A DNA stretch of 64,000 nt, taken from NCBI RefSeq assembly GCF_011365745.1, contig NZ_JAAOBY010000001.1:124001-188000 (forward strand). The letters run 5' to 3'. The notes beneath the pieces were generated by a model, which saw only the letters and a program-made list of their open reading frames with translations, was not told where the DNA came from and made no database searches. Every line of letters begins with the position of its first letter. The first letter of the stretch is position 1. Source of the stretch: Flavobacterium turcicum (GTDB lineage Bacteria > Bacteroidota > Bacteroidia > Flavobacteriales > Flavobacteriaceae). The translations under genes were made by a program, and so were the position numbers. Positions 9,150 to 17,376 of this stretch are shown here, in pieces.

Positions 9150-9542
9150 CTATTTACTTTCTAAATATTCGGTTAGTGCTGTTGCTGCATGCGCGAAACT
9201 AGGAAATTGCTCCACCATACTTACCGCTCTTTTTTTATTTAATTTATAAGTCAAATCAAACTCTGTTGTAAACAAAATTGCCGACAAAAAAGGATTATTG
9301 ATAAAGGGCAGTAAACGATCAAATGCGCTGTCTATCGAATGAATTTCGAATAATTCTTCTTGCTGAAATTTAAACTTTAATTCCAATTGTAAATCATTTT
9401 CCACCACTACCGGCCGCACATAAATATTCATCAATAAAGTGTTCCCAATGGTTTTAGCTAGCGTTAATTTGGCAAAAGTACCATCCTGCAAACTTGATTT
9501 GACCTTGGAATAAAACACAGAAAAGGTTTCTTGAAATGACAT
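9150..9542 (-). CDS. Hypothetical protein, unrecognised family
   Basis: A 130-residue soluble protein with no signal peptide, membrane segment or catalytic motif that I can recognise. I chose the ATG at 9542, giving MSFQETF. An upstream TTG at 9563 would start inside the terminator of the fumarase gene and is unlikely. The segment FAKLTLAKTIGNTLLMNIYVRP and the end KLNKKRAVSMVEQFP look like an alpha/beta domain. I have a weak recollection of similar N-terminal domains fused to methyltransferases in Bacteroidota, so this might be a stand-alone or truncated form. It sits between convergent scoB and the fumarase gene and may be cotranscribed weakly with the latter. Confidence 0.6.
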   Translation of the reverse strand: MSFQETFSVFYSKVKSSLQDGTFAKLTLAKTIGNTLLMNIYVRPVVVENDLQLELKFKFQQEELFEIHSIDSAFDRLLPFINNPFLSAILFTTEFDLTYKLNKKRAVSMVEQFPSFAHAATALTEYLESK

Positions 9543-9561
9543 AAAATTAGATTTATGAAGC

Positions 9562-9597
9562 AAAAAAACCGCACAAACACTCCCGGTTGTGCGGTTT
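9562..9597 (-). terminator. Terminator of the fumarase gene
   Basis: AAACCGCACAA (9566-9576) pairs perfectly with TTGTGCGGTTT (9587-9597). On the minus strand the stem is followed by seven T, 19 bases after the fumarase stop codon. Confidence 0.9.
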
Positions 9598-9615
9598 ATA
9601 GTTTGCTTTAATTAA

Positions 9616-11217
9616 TTACAAATTATTGAAAAAATCGTTCCCTTTATCATCAGTAATAATGAAAGCTGGGAAATTTTTTACTGTTATTTTTCGAACAGCT
9701 TCCATACCTAACTCTTCAAAGTCAACTACTTCTACTTTCAAAATATTGTCTTGTGCTAAAATAGCTGCTGGACCTCCAATAGATCCTAAATAAAAGCCTC
9801 CGTAAGTTTTACAAGCATTCATAACTTGTGGCGTTCTATTTCCTTTAGCAAGCATAATCATACTTCCGCCAGCTTTTTGAAATTCTTCTACGTAAACATC
9901 CATTCTTCCGGCCGTGGTTGGACCAAAACTACCTGATGGCATTCCGTCTGGAGTTTTTGCTGGGCCAGCATAATACACCGGATGATTTTTAAAATACTCT
10001 GGCATAGGTTTACCTGCATCCAAAAGTTCTTTGATTTTAGCATGTGCAATATCACGCGCTACAATCAAAGTTCCGTTCAATTTTAAACGCGTTTTAATTG
10101 GATATTGTGATAACTTTTTAAGAATATCCGCCATCGGTTGGTTCAAATCAATTTCAACTGCTTCTTCCAAATGCGGAGGTGTTGCAGGCAACAGTCGAGC
10201 TGGATTCACCTCAAGTTGTTCTACAAAAATACCTTCTTTAGTAATTTTTCCTTTTATATTTCTGTCAGCAGAACAAGACACTCCTAATCCTACAGGGCAA
10301 GAAGCAGCATGACGTGGTAAACGAATTACACGTACATCATGCGTAAAATATTTTCCACCAAACTGCGCTCCAATAGCACTTTCTTGGCAAATTTGTTGCA
10401 CTCTTTGCTCCCATTCTAAATCACGGAACGCTTGACCAGCCATGTTTCCTGTGGTTGGCAAATGATCGTAATAACCCGCTGAAGCTTTTTTAACAGCAGC
10501 TAAATTAGCCTCGGCAGAAGTACCGCCAATAACAAATGCCAAGTGATATGGCGGACAAGCAGAAGTTCCTAAATCCATAATTTTTGCACGTACAAAAGCG
10601 TCCATTGACTTTTCGTTCAAAAGCGATTTCGTTTGTTGGTACAAATAGGTTTTATTGGCAGAACCGCCCCCTTTTGCTAAAAACAAAAACTCGTATGAAT
10701 TTCCTTTTTTGGCATAAATATCTATTTGTGCCGGAAGATTAGAACCAGAATTCTTTTCTTCGAACATACTGATAGGCACAATTTGAGAGTAACGCAGGTT
10801 TTTTTCTTGGTAGGTGTTGAATATCCCTTTTGAAAGCCACTCGGCATCATCCACACCTGTGTATACGTTTTCTCCTTTTTTAGCCACTACAATTGCAGTT
10901 CCGGTATCTTGACAAGATGGTAATTGACCATCAATAGCAACCGCAGCATTTTGCAATAAATTATAAGCTACAAAACGATCGTTATCTGTTGCTTCCGGAT
11001 CATCCAAAATGGCACGTAATTTTTCTAAATGTGAAGTACGAAGCATAAAAGAAACGTCTTTCATGGCTTCCTGCGAAAGCAACTCCAAACCTTTTGGATC
11101 AACGGTAAGGATTTCTCTATCGCCCAGCTGTTCTACTTTTATGTAGTCTGAAGATATTTTTCGGTATTGTGTATCGTCTTTTAAAATAGGATAAGGATCC
11201 TGATAAATAAAGTCCAT
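9616..11217 (-). CDS. fumA: Fumarate hydratase, class I (Fe-S)
   Basis: Oxygen-sensitive [4Fe-4S] fumarase of the TCA cycle, converting fumarate and malate. The alpha domain includes [11 protein letters not shown] near residue 100, with the first cluster cysteine, and [16 protein letters not shown] near 310. The C-terminal beta domain begins with [16 protein letters not shown] and has [16 protein letters not shown] near 430. At 533 residues it is the single-chain form like E. coli FumA and FumB, not the separate alpha/beta form. It stands alone between terminators. Function is secure; whether the cell also has a class II fumarase cannot be seen here. Confidence 0.93.
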   Translation of the reverse strand: MDFIYQDPYPILKDDTQYRKISSDYIKVEQLGDREILTVDPKGLELLSQEAMKDVSFMLRTSHLEKLRAILDDPEATDNDRFVAYNLLQNAAVAIDGQLPSCQDTGTAIVVAKKGENVYTGVDDAEWLSKGIFNTYQEKNLRYSQIVPISMFEEKNSGSNLPAQIDIYAKKGNSYEFLFLAKGGGSANKTYLYQQTKSLLNEKSMDAFVRAKIMDLGTSACPPYHLAFVIGGTSAEANLAAVKKASAGYYDHLPTTGNMAGQAFRDLEWEQRVQQICQESAIGAQFGGKYFTHDVRVIRLPRHAASCPVGLGVSCSADRNIKGKITKEGIFVEQLEVNPARLLPATPPHLEEAVEIDLNQPMADILKKLSQYPIKTRLKLNGTLIVARDIAHAKIKELLDAGKPMPEYFKNHPVYYAGPAKTPDGMPSGSFGPTTAGRMDVYVEEFQKAGGSMIMLAKGNRTPQVMNACKTYGGFYLGSIGGPAAILAQDNILKVEVVDFEELGMEAVRKITVKNFPAFIITDDKGNDFFNNL

Positions 11218-11289
11218 GGTATAATGTTTTTACAAAGATAAAATAGTTAGTTTAAGTACAAAAGTTACTGTAAAAGCGACGCTAAACTA

Positions 11290-11361
11290 CTACGTTAAAA
11301 TACTTGTAAGTAAAAAAAGAATTAGCAAACCGATGGCGATGTATTTGGTATATTTTGACAT
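11290..11361 (-). CDS. Possible 23-residue membrane peptide
   Basis: An ATG at 11361 opens MSKYTKYIAIGLLILFLLTS and ends at a TAG after 23 residues. The composition is a short basic N-terminus followed by one hydrophobic helix, as in many bacterial small membrane proteins. It lies in the 382-base spacer (11218-11599) between the fumarase and SpmA/SpmB genes on the same strand. The rest of the spacer holds only a small hairpin at 11556-11568 (GAGCC-TTA-GGCTC). No convincing promoter was found, and chance cannot be excluded at this length. Confidence 0.35.
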   Translation of the reverse strand: MSKYTKYIAIGLLILFLLTSILT

Positions 11362-11599
11362 TTTGATATGAATTTAAAAAATTATTGAATCCCTCAAAAG
11401 AATGAAAAATTGATTAAAAATCCTAGTAGATAATTGGTTCGTACGAAATCAAATTAAAATTTAACAATAGGTTGTGTTACTACGAAAGTTCAATTATGAG
11501 TTTTTCGCTTTGTCAACAGATTTTAATCCGTTGTAATTAGTAATCATAAAATTGAGAGCCTTAGGCTCGGGACATTATCAAAAACAATTTATCTGTAGA

Positions 11600-13039
11600 T
11601 TAAAAAAACCAACTTGCAACAAATATTGCTGTAATTACACATATCACGTCTACTAGCAACATGGTTCCTAAAGCGTAACGGGTGTTTTTGATATTCACCG
11701 ATCCAAAATAAACTGCAATTACATAAAAAGTACTTTCGGCGCTACATTGAAAAATGCTACTCAAACGTGCCGTTAAGGAATCTGGACCGAAAGTGTTCAT
11801 AGAATCAATCAAAAATCCACGTGATCCTGCGGAGCTAAAAGGACGCAATAATGCAACTGGCAGAGCATCTGTAATTTCTTTGCTTACGCCCATATTTGAG
11901 AATAAAAAGGCAATTCCGTTACTAATAATTTCAAACAAACCACTATTTCTAAACAAGGAAATAGCAACTAACATCCCTAAAACGTAAGGGAAAATAGTTA
12001 CCCCCGTTTTCACACCATTGTTAGCACCCACTACAAAAGCATCAAAAACAGTAGTGCTTGCAGCAGTAAATTTCTTTTCATTCCAAAATGAAAAAATTAA
12101 AGTGAACGCAATAATAGCGATTAAAATTAAAGCGGAAAGATTAGATGTAAAGTAGTTTTTACCAACTAAATCCAATTGGTTCACGTACATCAGCAAACCA
12201 ATAATAGCTGCGATTAACGTAATTAAAACCAATACCAATGACGCACTTTTAAAATTGATTTTTTGTTTGATACCAACAATCAAAAAGGCTGCAATGGTAC
12301 CTATGAACGACGTTATAATACAAGGCAACATCACATCGGCAGGATTAGCGGCATTAGCGGCAGCACGATAGCCAATGATCGAAGTAGCTATCAATGTAAG
12401 TCCTGAGGCGTGTAAGCACATGAACATGATTTGGGCATCACTCGCTTTGTCCTTTTCAGGATTGATTTCTTGTAAACTTTCCATGGCTTTGAGGCCAAAA
12501 GGTGTTGCAGCCGAATCTAAGCCAAGAAAATTAGCCGCAAAATTCAAAGTCATATACGAAATCGAAGGGTGATTTTTGGGAATACTCGGAAATACTTTTA
12601 CAAAAACAGGACTTAAGGCTTTGGCTAATTTACCAGAAGCACCTGAAATAATTAACAGTTCCATCAACCCACAAAAGAAAGCCAAATATGCCATTAATGG
12701 CAATACTAAATCCAGCAAAGTACTTTTACAAGTAGGTAATAAACCATCTGATTTTTGTACGCCACTGTAGATTTTTACCGTTTTATTTTTAAAAACATAT
12801 GTTGTGTCAACGTTTAAAGTATCGCGATTGATAATCATAGTTTGATCTGGTGCATTTTTGATACTGTCTTTGATAAAAATGGGCAATTGCTCCGGCATTT
12901 TTTCAGAAATCAAAATCGGGTCGTCTTTTTTTCCATTCAATACATAATCAATTGTATAGGTGTTTGAACTGAACAAACTCACTACCACAAAAACAATTGA
13001 TGAAATAAAAATAACCAACCAAAATCTACTCAATACCAT
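11600..13039 (-). CDS. Nucleoside recognition (Gate) domain membrane protein, SpmA/SpmB fusion type
   Basis: A 479-residue multi-pass inner-membrane protein. An N-terminal helix (about residues 7-25) is followed by an extracytoplasmic stretch of about 80 residues. Two nucleoside-recognition/gate domains then follow, one around residues 110-260 with NFAANFLGLDSAATPFGLKAM and the second around 330-479 with VVGANNGVKTGVTIFPYVLGMLVA. This matches a fusion of the Bacillus spore maturation proteins SpmA and SpmB, which non-sporulating Bacteroidota carry widely. The transported or sensed molecule is unknown. It is probably a single-gene unit. Confidence 0.82.
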   Translation of the reverse strand: MVLSRFWLVIFISSIVFVVVSLFSSNTYTIDYVLNGKKDDPILISEKMPEQLPIFIKDSIKNAPDQTMIINRDTLNVDTTYVFKNKTVKIYSGVQKSDGLLPTCKSTLLDLVLPLMAYLAFFCGLMELLIISGASGKLAKALSPVFVKVFPSIPKNHPSISYMTLNFAANFLGLDSAATPFGLKAMESLQEINPEKDKASDAQIMFMCLHASGLTLIATSIIGYRAAANAANPADVMLPCIITSFIGTIAAFLIVGIKQKINFKSASLVLVLITLIAAIIGLLMYVNQLDLVGKNYFTSNLSALILIAIIAFTLIFSFWNEKKFTAASTTVFDAFVVGANNGVKTGVTIFPYVLGMLVAISLFRNSGLFEIISNGIAFLFSNMGVSKEITDALPVALLRPFSSAGSRGFLIDSMNTFGPDSLTARLSSIFQCSAESTFYVIAVYFGSVNIKNTRYALGTMLLVDVICVITAIFVASWFF

Positions 13040-13073
13040 AACTTATAATTTTTGTAAATGTAATTATTTAACC

Positions 13074-13110
13074 GCAAAGTGCACAAAGTGATTCGCAAAG
13101 TACGCAAAGC
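13074..13110. repeat. Short degenerate CGCAAAG-rich spacer repeat
   Basis: The spacer between the exonuclease and SpmA/SpmB genes contains four near-repeats of (C/G)CAAAGT or CACAAAGT within 37 bases. Similar CTTTGCG words occur in spacers near 1757-1763 and 50268-50290. This resembles degenerate spacer sequence scattered through flavobacterial genomes; no function is known to me. Confidence 0.4.
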
Positions 13111-13151
13111 ATTTTCAAAAAATTTAGCTCAACATTTTATTGATTTAGCTA

Positions 13152-13865
13152 CTACACATGAATAATCTCGTCTTCTATCAACAACTCTTCTCTACGTAAG
13201 CGAAGAAAAATTTGCGCTACAGCAATAGTATCTCGCTCACAATAAGTGACAATACGGTCAATGTCTTTTTCTACATAGAATACGTGACCGACTTGACTAC
13301 CATCGATATCGCCTTTTGAAGAAGGAATTCCGAGTACTTTACACATTAATTTCAAAGAAGTAAAATGTTTGTAATCGCCAAATTTCCATAATTCCAAGGT
13401 ATCTAAATGCGGAATTTCCCAAGGTTTTTTTCCAAATAAATTCAACTTGTTTGGAATTGCAATATTGTTGATAATCATTCGCCTGGCCAAAAAGGGAATA
13501 TCAAATTCCTTGGCATTGTGTCCGCACAGAACATGCTGTGGTTGATTGAAGTGATTGTTGAGTAAATTATTAAAGTCGGAAAGTATTTTTTTCTCATCCC
13601 CAAAAAAACTCGTTACTCGAAAATTACGAATGTCACCTTTAATGGTAAAATAACCTACCGAAATACACACAATTTTACCAAACTCGGCCCAAATACCCGC
13701 ACGATCATAAAAATCTTCGGGAGAAAACTCTTCTTTGCGCTGGTATTGCGTTTTGTGTTCCCAAAGCGATTGCATTTCAGGATCTAAAGCATCGTAATTT
13801 TCAGATTCTGGAACGGTTTCTATATCGAGAAACAGAATGTTGTTGAGATTTATTTTTTCGATCAT
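13152..13865 (-). CDS. 3'-5' exonuclease of the PolB/DnaQ-like superfamily
   Basis: A stand-alone DEDDy-type exonuclease of 237 residues. Exo I is LDIETVP near residue 13 (Asp, Glu). Exo II is GHNAKEFDIPFLARRM near residue 115 (Asp). Exo III is IVTYCERDTIAVAQ near residue 210 (Tyr...Asp). These four acidic residues bind the two metal ions in this superfamily. No polymerase domain is present. The family is common in Bacteroidota (predicted PolB-type exonuclease) and its substrate is not established. The neighbour downstream on the same strand is the SpmA/SpmB gene; ogt lies upstream. Confidence 0.85.
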   Translation of the reverse strand: MIEKINLNNILFLDIETVPESENYDALDPEMQSLWEHKTQYQRKEEFSPEDFYDRAGIWAEFGKIVCISVGYFTIKGDIRNFRVTSFFGDEKKILSDFNNLLNNHFNQPQHVLCGHNAKEFDIPFLARRMIINNIAIPNKLNLFGKKPWEIPHLDTLELWKFGDYKHFTSLKLMCKVLGIPSSKGDIDGSQVGHVFYVEKDIDRIVTYCERDTIAVAQIFLRLRREELLIEDEIIHV

Positions 13866-13867
13866 TT

Positions 13868-13920
13868 TTTATGGCACGCAGATGACGCTGATTTAAAAGA
13901 TTTGCACGGATATTCCTAAA
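13868..13920. repeat. Degenerate GGCACGCAGATGACGC spacer repeat
   Basis: The 53 bases just upstream of the exonuclease start read ATGGCACGCAGATGACGC, then GATTTAAAAGATTTGCACGG. The first ten bases recur at the very end of the window (63991-64000). This looks like a member of a dispersed spacer family; it does not encode a protein. Confidence 0.4.
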
Positions 13921-13948
13921 CGAATATAAAAAAAATATTAATAACCAG

Positions 13949-14419
13949 CTAAAAAAGAGCTTGTTGCTTATTAGGATTTTCGTGCTCTAACAACCATTTT
14001 TTGCGCCATAAACCTCCTGCATAACCCGTTAATGAACCATCACTACCAATAACTCTGTGGCAAGGAACCACGATCCAAAGTGGGTTTTTCCCATTTGCGG
14101 AAGCTACAGCCCGAATGGCTTTTGGATCACCAAGAAATTTGGATTGTTCTAGATAGGTTCTTGTTTTACCGAACGGAATATCGAGTAATGCGTTCCACAC
14201 TTTTTGTTGAAAATCAGTTCCTTTTGGATTGAGTTTAAAGGTAAAATGAATTCTTTGCGAATTGAAATATTCTTGAAGTTGCTGCACTGCCTCTTGTAAA
14301 AAATCGGGGATTTCAGTAGATACTTCACCCTCTTCTAACACTGTTATTTCAGAAACACCATTTACATCACCGGTAATGACAGCAATTCCTAACGGTGTTT
14401 TAATGTAAACTGTTTCCAT
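13949..14419 (-). CDS. ogt: Methylated-DNA--protein-cysteine methyltransferase
   Basis: Suicide DNA repair protein that takes the methyl group from O6-methylguanine onto its own cysteine. The acceptor is Cys120 in the invariant PCHRV motif. The helix-turn-helix region (DFQQKVWNALLDIPFGKTRTY, about 69-89) and the C-terminal GYAGGLWRKKWLLEHE are standard. It is 156 residues, the short Ogt form without the Ada regulatory domain. The exonuclease gene follows on the same strand after 83 bases. Confidence 0.95.
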   Translation of the reverse strand: METVYIKTPLGIAVITGDVNGVSEITVLEEGEVSTEIPDFLQEAVQQLQEYFNSQRIHFTFKLNPKGTDFQQKVWNALLDIPFGKTRTYLEQSKFLGDPKAIRAVASANGKNPLWIVVPCHRVIGSDGSLTGYAGGLWRKKWLLEHENPNKQQALF

Positions 14420-14463
14420 TTTTTAAAGGTAAAAAAATAATCTTTGTAGACTACATACGGTCA

Positions 14464-14497
14464 TAAAAAAACCATTCGTACTTGCGAATGGTCTTTG
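14464..14497 (-). terminator. Terminator downstream of the cytochrome c gene
   Basis: ACCATTCG (14471-14478) pairs with CGAATGGT (14485-14492). The minus strand continues into a long T run, so it fits the end of the leftward unit hemB-dinB-cytochrome. Confidence 0.8.
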
Positions 14498-14500
14498 TTT

Positions 14501-14604
14501 TTAGCCCTGATAGCAGCGGCATCTCCCGATTTAGAAAAACAAGGCTTTTTTGCCGTAGTTTTTATTTATCGGGAATACAGCGGATAGCAGGATTAAGGTC
14601 CTAA
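14501..14604. repeat. Intergenic hairpin repeat (copy E)
   Basis: The left end TTAGCCCTGATAGCAGCGGC and right end ACAGCGGATAGCAGGATTAAGGTCC match the ends of copy B. The centre is a long imperfect stem: CCCGAT (14525-14530) with ATCGGG (14568-14573), then a mispaired A/T-rich part enclosing GGC-TTTTTT-GCC. It lies between the stop of the cytochrome gene and its terminator, so it is probably transcribed. Confidence 0.7.
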
Positions 14605-14615
14605 AAAAAGTTGCT

Positions 14616-15002
14616 TTATTTTATATGAGAATAGACGTAGGCTTCTAGCGCTTTCAATTCCTCGTCAGACATGGCTTTTGTGAGTGCAAAATTAGCTTTC
14701 ATTACCTCGTATTGACTTGGGTCTACAATTGGTTCTCCTTCGCCTTTTAAAAACGTGACCATATCGGCATTTTTACTTTTGTAAATACCTGCAATGTCTT
14801 GTAAACTGGGACCGATTACCTTTTTGTCAACTTGGTGACAGGCGATGCAATTTCCTTTTCCTTCAAAAATTTCTTTTCCTAATTCTACCGGACTTTGAGC
14901 AACGGTTTCAGTAGTTGTTGGGTACAAGGATTCTTTCTTTGTTTCTTCTTTTTTACAAGAATATAAGGCTATTAAAGCACTTAATACAATCAATTTTTTC
15001 AT
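14616..15002 (-). CDS. Lipoprotein c-type cytochrome
   Basis: A small monohaem cytochrome c of 128 residues. The signal peptide ends in a lipobox (LYSC, Cys16), so it should be anchored by lipid in the envelope. The haem-binding motif is Cys52-Ile-Ala-Cys55-His56, followed by the GPSLQDIAG block; a methionine in the region NFALTKAMSDEEL is the likely sixth ligand. It resembles cytochrome c551/c552-type electron carriers. It is the last gene of the leftward hemB-dinB-cytochrome stretch, 40 bases after dinB. The electron partners are not evident. Confidence 0.85.
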   Translation of the reverse strand: MKKLIVLSALIALYSCKKEETKKESLYPTTTETVAQSPVELGKEIFEGKGNCIACHQVDKKVIGPSLQDIAGIYKSKNADMVTFLKGEGEPIVDPSQYEVMKANFALTKAMSDEELKALEAYVYSHIK

Positions 15003-15042
15003 GTTTACCTATTTTAAACAGTAAAATGGTTTCGTGTTATGC

Positions 15043-15552
15043 TTACCAACCCACGTATTTTGGTGGTTCTATTTGTTTGAGATTCAAATAAACGATAATT
15101 TGTGCGCGGTGGTGCGTTAAATGGTCCTGCATTAAATTAAGTATTTGAAATTTAGATTTAGGACCGGCAAAAAATTCAACTTTATTAGATAATTCGGCCA
15201 CACTATCCTGCTGTATAAAAGCTTTGGATTGATCAAAACTAGCTTGAATATCTTGCAATATTTGTGCCTTGGAACGTGATTTATCAATAACTTTCTTTTC
15301 GTATTTCCGAGCAGAAAAATGCGTCGTGCTCAACCACAGCATATTATCTTGAATGTGAAATAACTGCTCTCGAAATGACATTTCGCGTGCTACTGGTTTG
15401 AAATCGTATTGCTCCTCTGGCATTGCGCGTGCAACAGCGAGCAAATATTCTTTAGAATTGTCCCATTTTTCAATGAATGTGGGAATAACTTCTACCTGCG
15501 CAAAAAGATTCAGGCTAAGAAAAAAGGCAATTACTATAAAAAACTTTTTCAT
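15043..15552 (-). CDS. DinB-like protein with signal peptide
   Basis: The first 18 residues (MKKFFIVIAFFLSLNLFAQ) are a signal peptide, so the 169-residue protein is exported. The mature part is a DinB/YfiT-like four-helix bundle; likely metal ligands are the histidines in EQLFHIQDNMLW and MQDHLTHHRAQ. The family includes metal-dependent thiol transferases, mostly cytosolic, so an exported version is noteworthy but not rare in Bacteroidota. The start codon overlaps the hemB stop by one base (TAATG), so translation is coupled to hemB. The substrate is unknown. Confidence 0.8.
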   Translation of the reverse strand: MKKFFIVIAFFLSLNLFAQVEVIPTFIEKWDNSKEYLLAVARAMPEEQYDFKPVAREMSFREQLFHIQDNMLWLSTTHFSARKYEKKVIDKSRSKAQILQDIQASFDQSKAFIQQDSVAELSNKVEFFAGPKSKFQILNLMQDHLTHHRAQIIVYLNLKQIEPPKYVGW

Positions 15553-16550
15553 TATTTTTTGTTTAAAAGTATGGCGGCTTCTTTAGCAAAATATGTCGAA
15601 ATCAAACTGGCTCCTGCGCGTTTGATGCACATTAATTGTTCCATCATGGTTTGATCGTGATCCAACCAACCTCTTTCGGAAGCGGCTTTAATCATGGCAT
15701 ATTCGCCAGAAACATGGTATACGGTTACGGGTACATGAACTGCATTTTTTACCTCGCGAACAATGTCTAAGTATGCAATTCCTGGTTTTACCATCACCAT
15801 ATCTGCACCTTCTTCAACATCCCAAAGTGCTTCTTTGATAGCTTCAAGACGATTGGCATAATCCATTTGGTAAGTTTTTTTATTTTTTGGGACAACCACA
15901 TCAGCGTCTTTTGGAGCAGAGTCTAAAGCATCGCGAAACGGTCCGTAAAATGCCGAAGCATATTTGGCAGAATAACTCATGATGCCCACGTTATGATACC
16001 CTGCAGCATCTAAACCTTGGCGCAAGCGTAGCACACGTCCGTCCATCATATCGCTTGGTGCTACAAAATCAGCACCGGCTTGTGCGTGAGAAACAGCCAT
16101 TTTTACTAAAGCATCGTTGGTAGAATCATTTTCGACATCGCCATTTGCTATGATTCCGTCATGACCATAAATAGAATACGGATCCAAAGCTACATCTGGC
16201 ATGACAATCATTTCTGGACAAGCGGCTTTGATGGCACGAATGGCGTTTTGCATGAGTCCGTTTGGGTTCCAGGCTTCAGTACCTGCGTTGTCTTTGAGAT
16301 TTTCATCGACTTTTACGTAGATGTTTACTGCTCGAATTCCTAAATCGAATAATTCTTGCACTTCTTTTACCGTTAAATCAATAGAACGGCGAAAAATTCC
16401 TGGCATAGATGGAATTTCGACTTGTACGTTTTCACCTTCGGCAATAAACATAGGAAACATAAAATCACTTGGACTTAATGTAGTTTCACGAACTAAGGAA
16501 CGAATGGATTCGTTGACTCTTAAGCGACGGCCTCTTTGTAATGGGAACAT
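15552..16550 (-). CDS. hemB: Porphobilinogen synthase (delta-aminolevulinate dehydratase)
   Basis: HemB joins two 5-aminolevulinate molecules into porphobilinogen, the second common step of tetrapyrrole synthesis. Conserved blocks are RGRRLRVNESIRSLVRET at the N-terminus, ADFVAPSDMMDGRV near 160 and the Schiff-base lysine region MVMVKPGIAYLDIV near 250. At 332 residues the length is normal. It belongs to the leftward hem series but is separated from hemF by a RAYT transposase gene and REP hairpins, so it may rely on its own promoter. Confidence 0.96.
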   Translation of the reverse strand: MFPLQRGRRLRVNESIRSLVRETTLSPSDFMFPMFIAEGENVQVEIPSMPGIFRRSIDLTVKEVQELFDLGIRAVNIYVKVDENLKDNAGTEAWNPNGLMQNAIRAIKAACPEMIVMPDVALDPYSIYGHDGIIANGDVENDSTNDALVKMAVSHAQAGADFVAPSDMMDGRVLRLRQGLDAAGYHNVGIMSYSAKYASAFYGPFRDALDSAPKDADVVVPKNKKTYQMDYANRLEAIKEALWDVEEGADMVMVKPGIAYLDIVREVKNAVHVPVTVYHVSGEYAMIKAASERGWLDHDQTMMEQLMCIKRAGASLISTYFAKEAAILLNKK

Positions 16551-16566
16551 ATTTTTAGTTTTTCAA

Positions 16567-16640
16567 GCTCCAGAGGAGCATAATATTTATAGTAATTTGT
16601 TTTATCGTGCTGTTTTTAAGCCCGGTAAGGGCGACATATT
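16567..16640. repeat. REP hairpins on the left side of the RAYT gene
   Basis: GCTCC-AGA-GGAGC (16567-16579) is followed by ATAATATTTATAGTA, and a second hairpin GCCC-GGTAA-GGGC (16620-16632) by GACATATT. Read on the plus strand they match the REP elements to the right of the RAYT gene read on the minus strand, so the transposase gene is bracketed by inverted REPs. Confidence 0.75.
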
Positions 16641-16649
16641 TTTCTCTAA

Positions 16650-17108
16650 TTAAAAATCATCAAAAAGATATTCATTTTTAAAATCTACATTATATAATTT
16701 TAAAAATTCTACATATTCTTCTTTGAATGTTTTTGATTTATGATGTTCTTCTTGATTTTGAATATAATTGATAACATTTGTCAATTGCGAATGGCTGTAG
16801 GTGAATGCTCCAAATCCTGTTTGCCACTCAAATTTACCATTTATCCAAGCTTTTTCATTAATGAATCTTGATGAATTGGCTTTTATATCTCTCACCAAAT
16901 CTGATAAGGCTTTATTTGGCTTTAAGCCAATTAGAATATGAACGTGGTCTGGCATTCCATTGATCGCAATCAGTTTTTGACCTTCATTTGTAACAATACC
17001 GGTGATATATTTGAACAATTCATCTTTCCATGTACTAGAAATTAGATTTTGTCTCCCTTTTACAGCAAAGACAATTTGGATGTAGATTTGAGAATAGGTG
17101 TTTGCCAT
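16650..17108 (-). mobile_element. REP-associated tyrosine transposase (IS200/IS605-like TnpA, RAYT)
   Basis: A complete 152-residue Y1 HUH single-strand DNA transposase. The HUH motif is His55-Val-His57 in MPDHVHILIGL. The catalytic tyrosine is probably Tyr115 in the Y-x3-Q motif NYIQNQEEHH (Gln119). It is of normal length with no frameshift. REP hairpins flank it in inverted orientation and no tnpB or second IS end is present, which fits a domesticated RAYT that acts on REP sequences more than a mobile IS200. It lies in the same direction between hemF and hemB, interrupting the hem gene series. Such proteins process or spread REP hairpins in other bacteria; activity here is inferred. Confidence 0.85.
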
Positions 17109-17130
17109 TATAAATTGATGCTGGTTAAAG

Positions 17131-17376
17131 ATGTCATTCCTACGGAATTAAATTTCAATTACATACATTATTTGTTATAAATACAACGCACTGATTTTTG
17201 CTAAAATATAGCGCTCCTACGGAGCTAAAATGAATCGATATAATTCTCTATAAATATATCGCACCGATGGTTGCTATAAATATAGCGCTCCTTCGGAGCT
17301 AAAAGGAATCGAAATAATTCTCTATAAATATATCGCACCAATGGTTGCTATAAATATAGCGCTCCTTCGGAGCTAA
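17131..17376. repeat. Tandem REP repeat array, period about 74 bases
   Basis: Two full units (17188-17260, 17261-17334) and a partial third (17335-17376) share the order GCACCGATGGTTGCTATAAA, TATAGCGCTCC, TTC or TAC, GGAGC, then AATCGAAATAATTCTCTATA. Each holds a hairpin GCTCC-nnn-GGAGC (17213-17225, 17287-17299, 17361-17373). A related hairpin ATTCC-TAC-GGAAT stands at 17136-17148 next to the RAYT start. The array fills the RAYT-hemF spacer, and the last hairpin ends on the first base of the hemF stop triplet. Confidence 0.85.

Noticed and set aside
16650..17108. Complete insertion sequence of the IS200/IS605 family
   Set aside because: No tnpB or IS-type ends; flanks are REP hairpins in inverted orientation, which fits a RAYT better.
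17131..17376. CRISPR-like array because of repeated units
   Set aside because: The repeats are contiguous 74-base units without unique spacers, there are fewer than three full units, and no cas genes are present.
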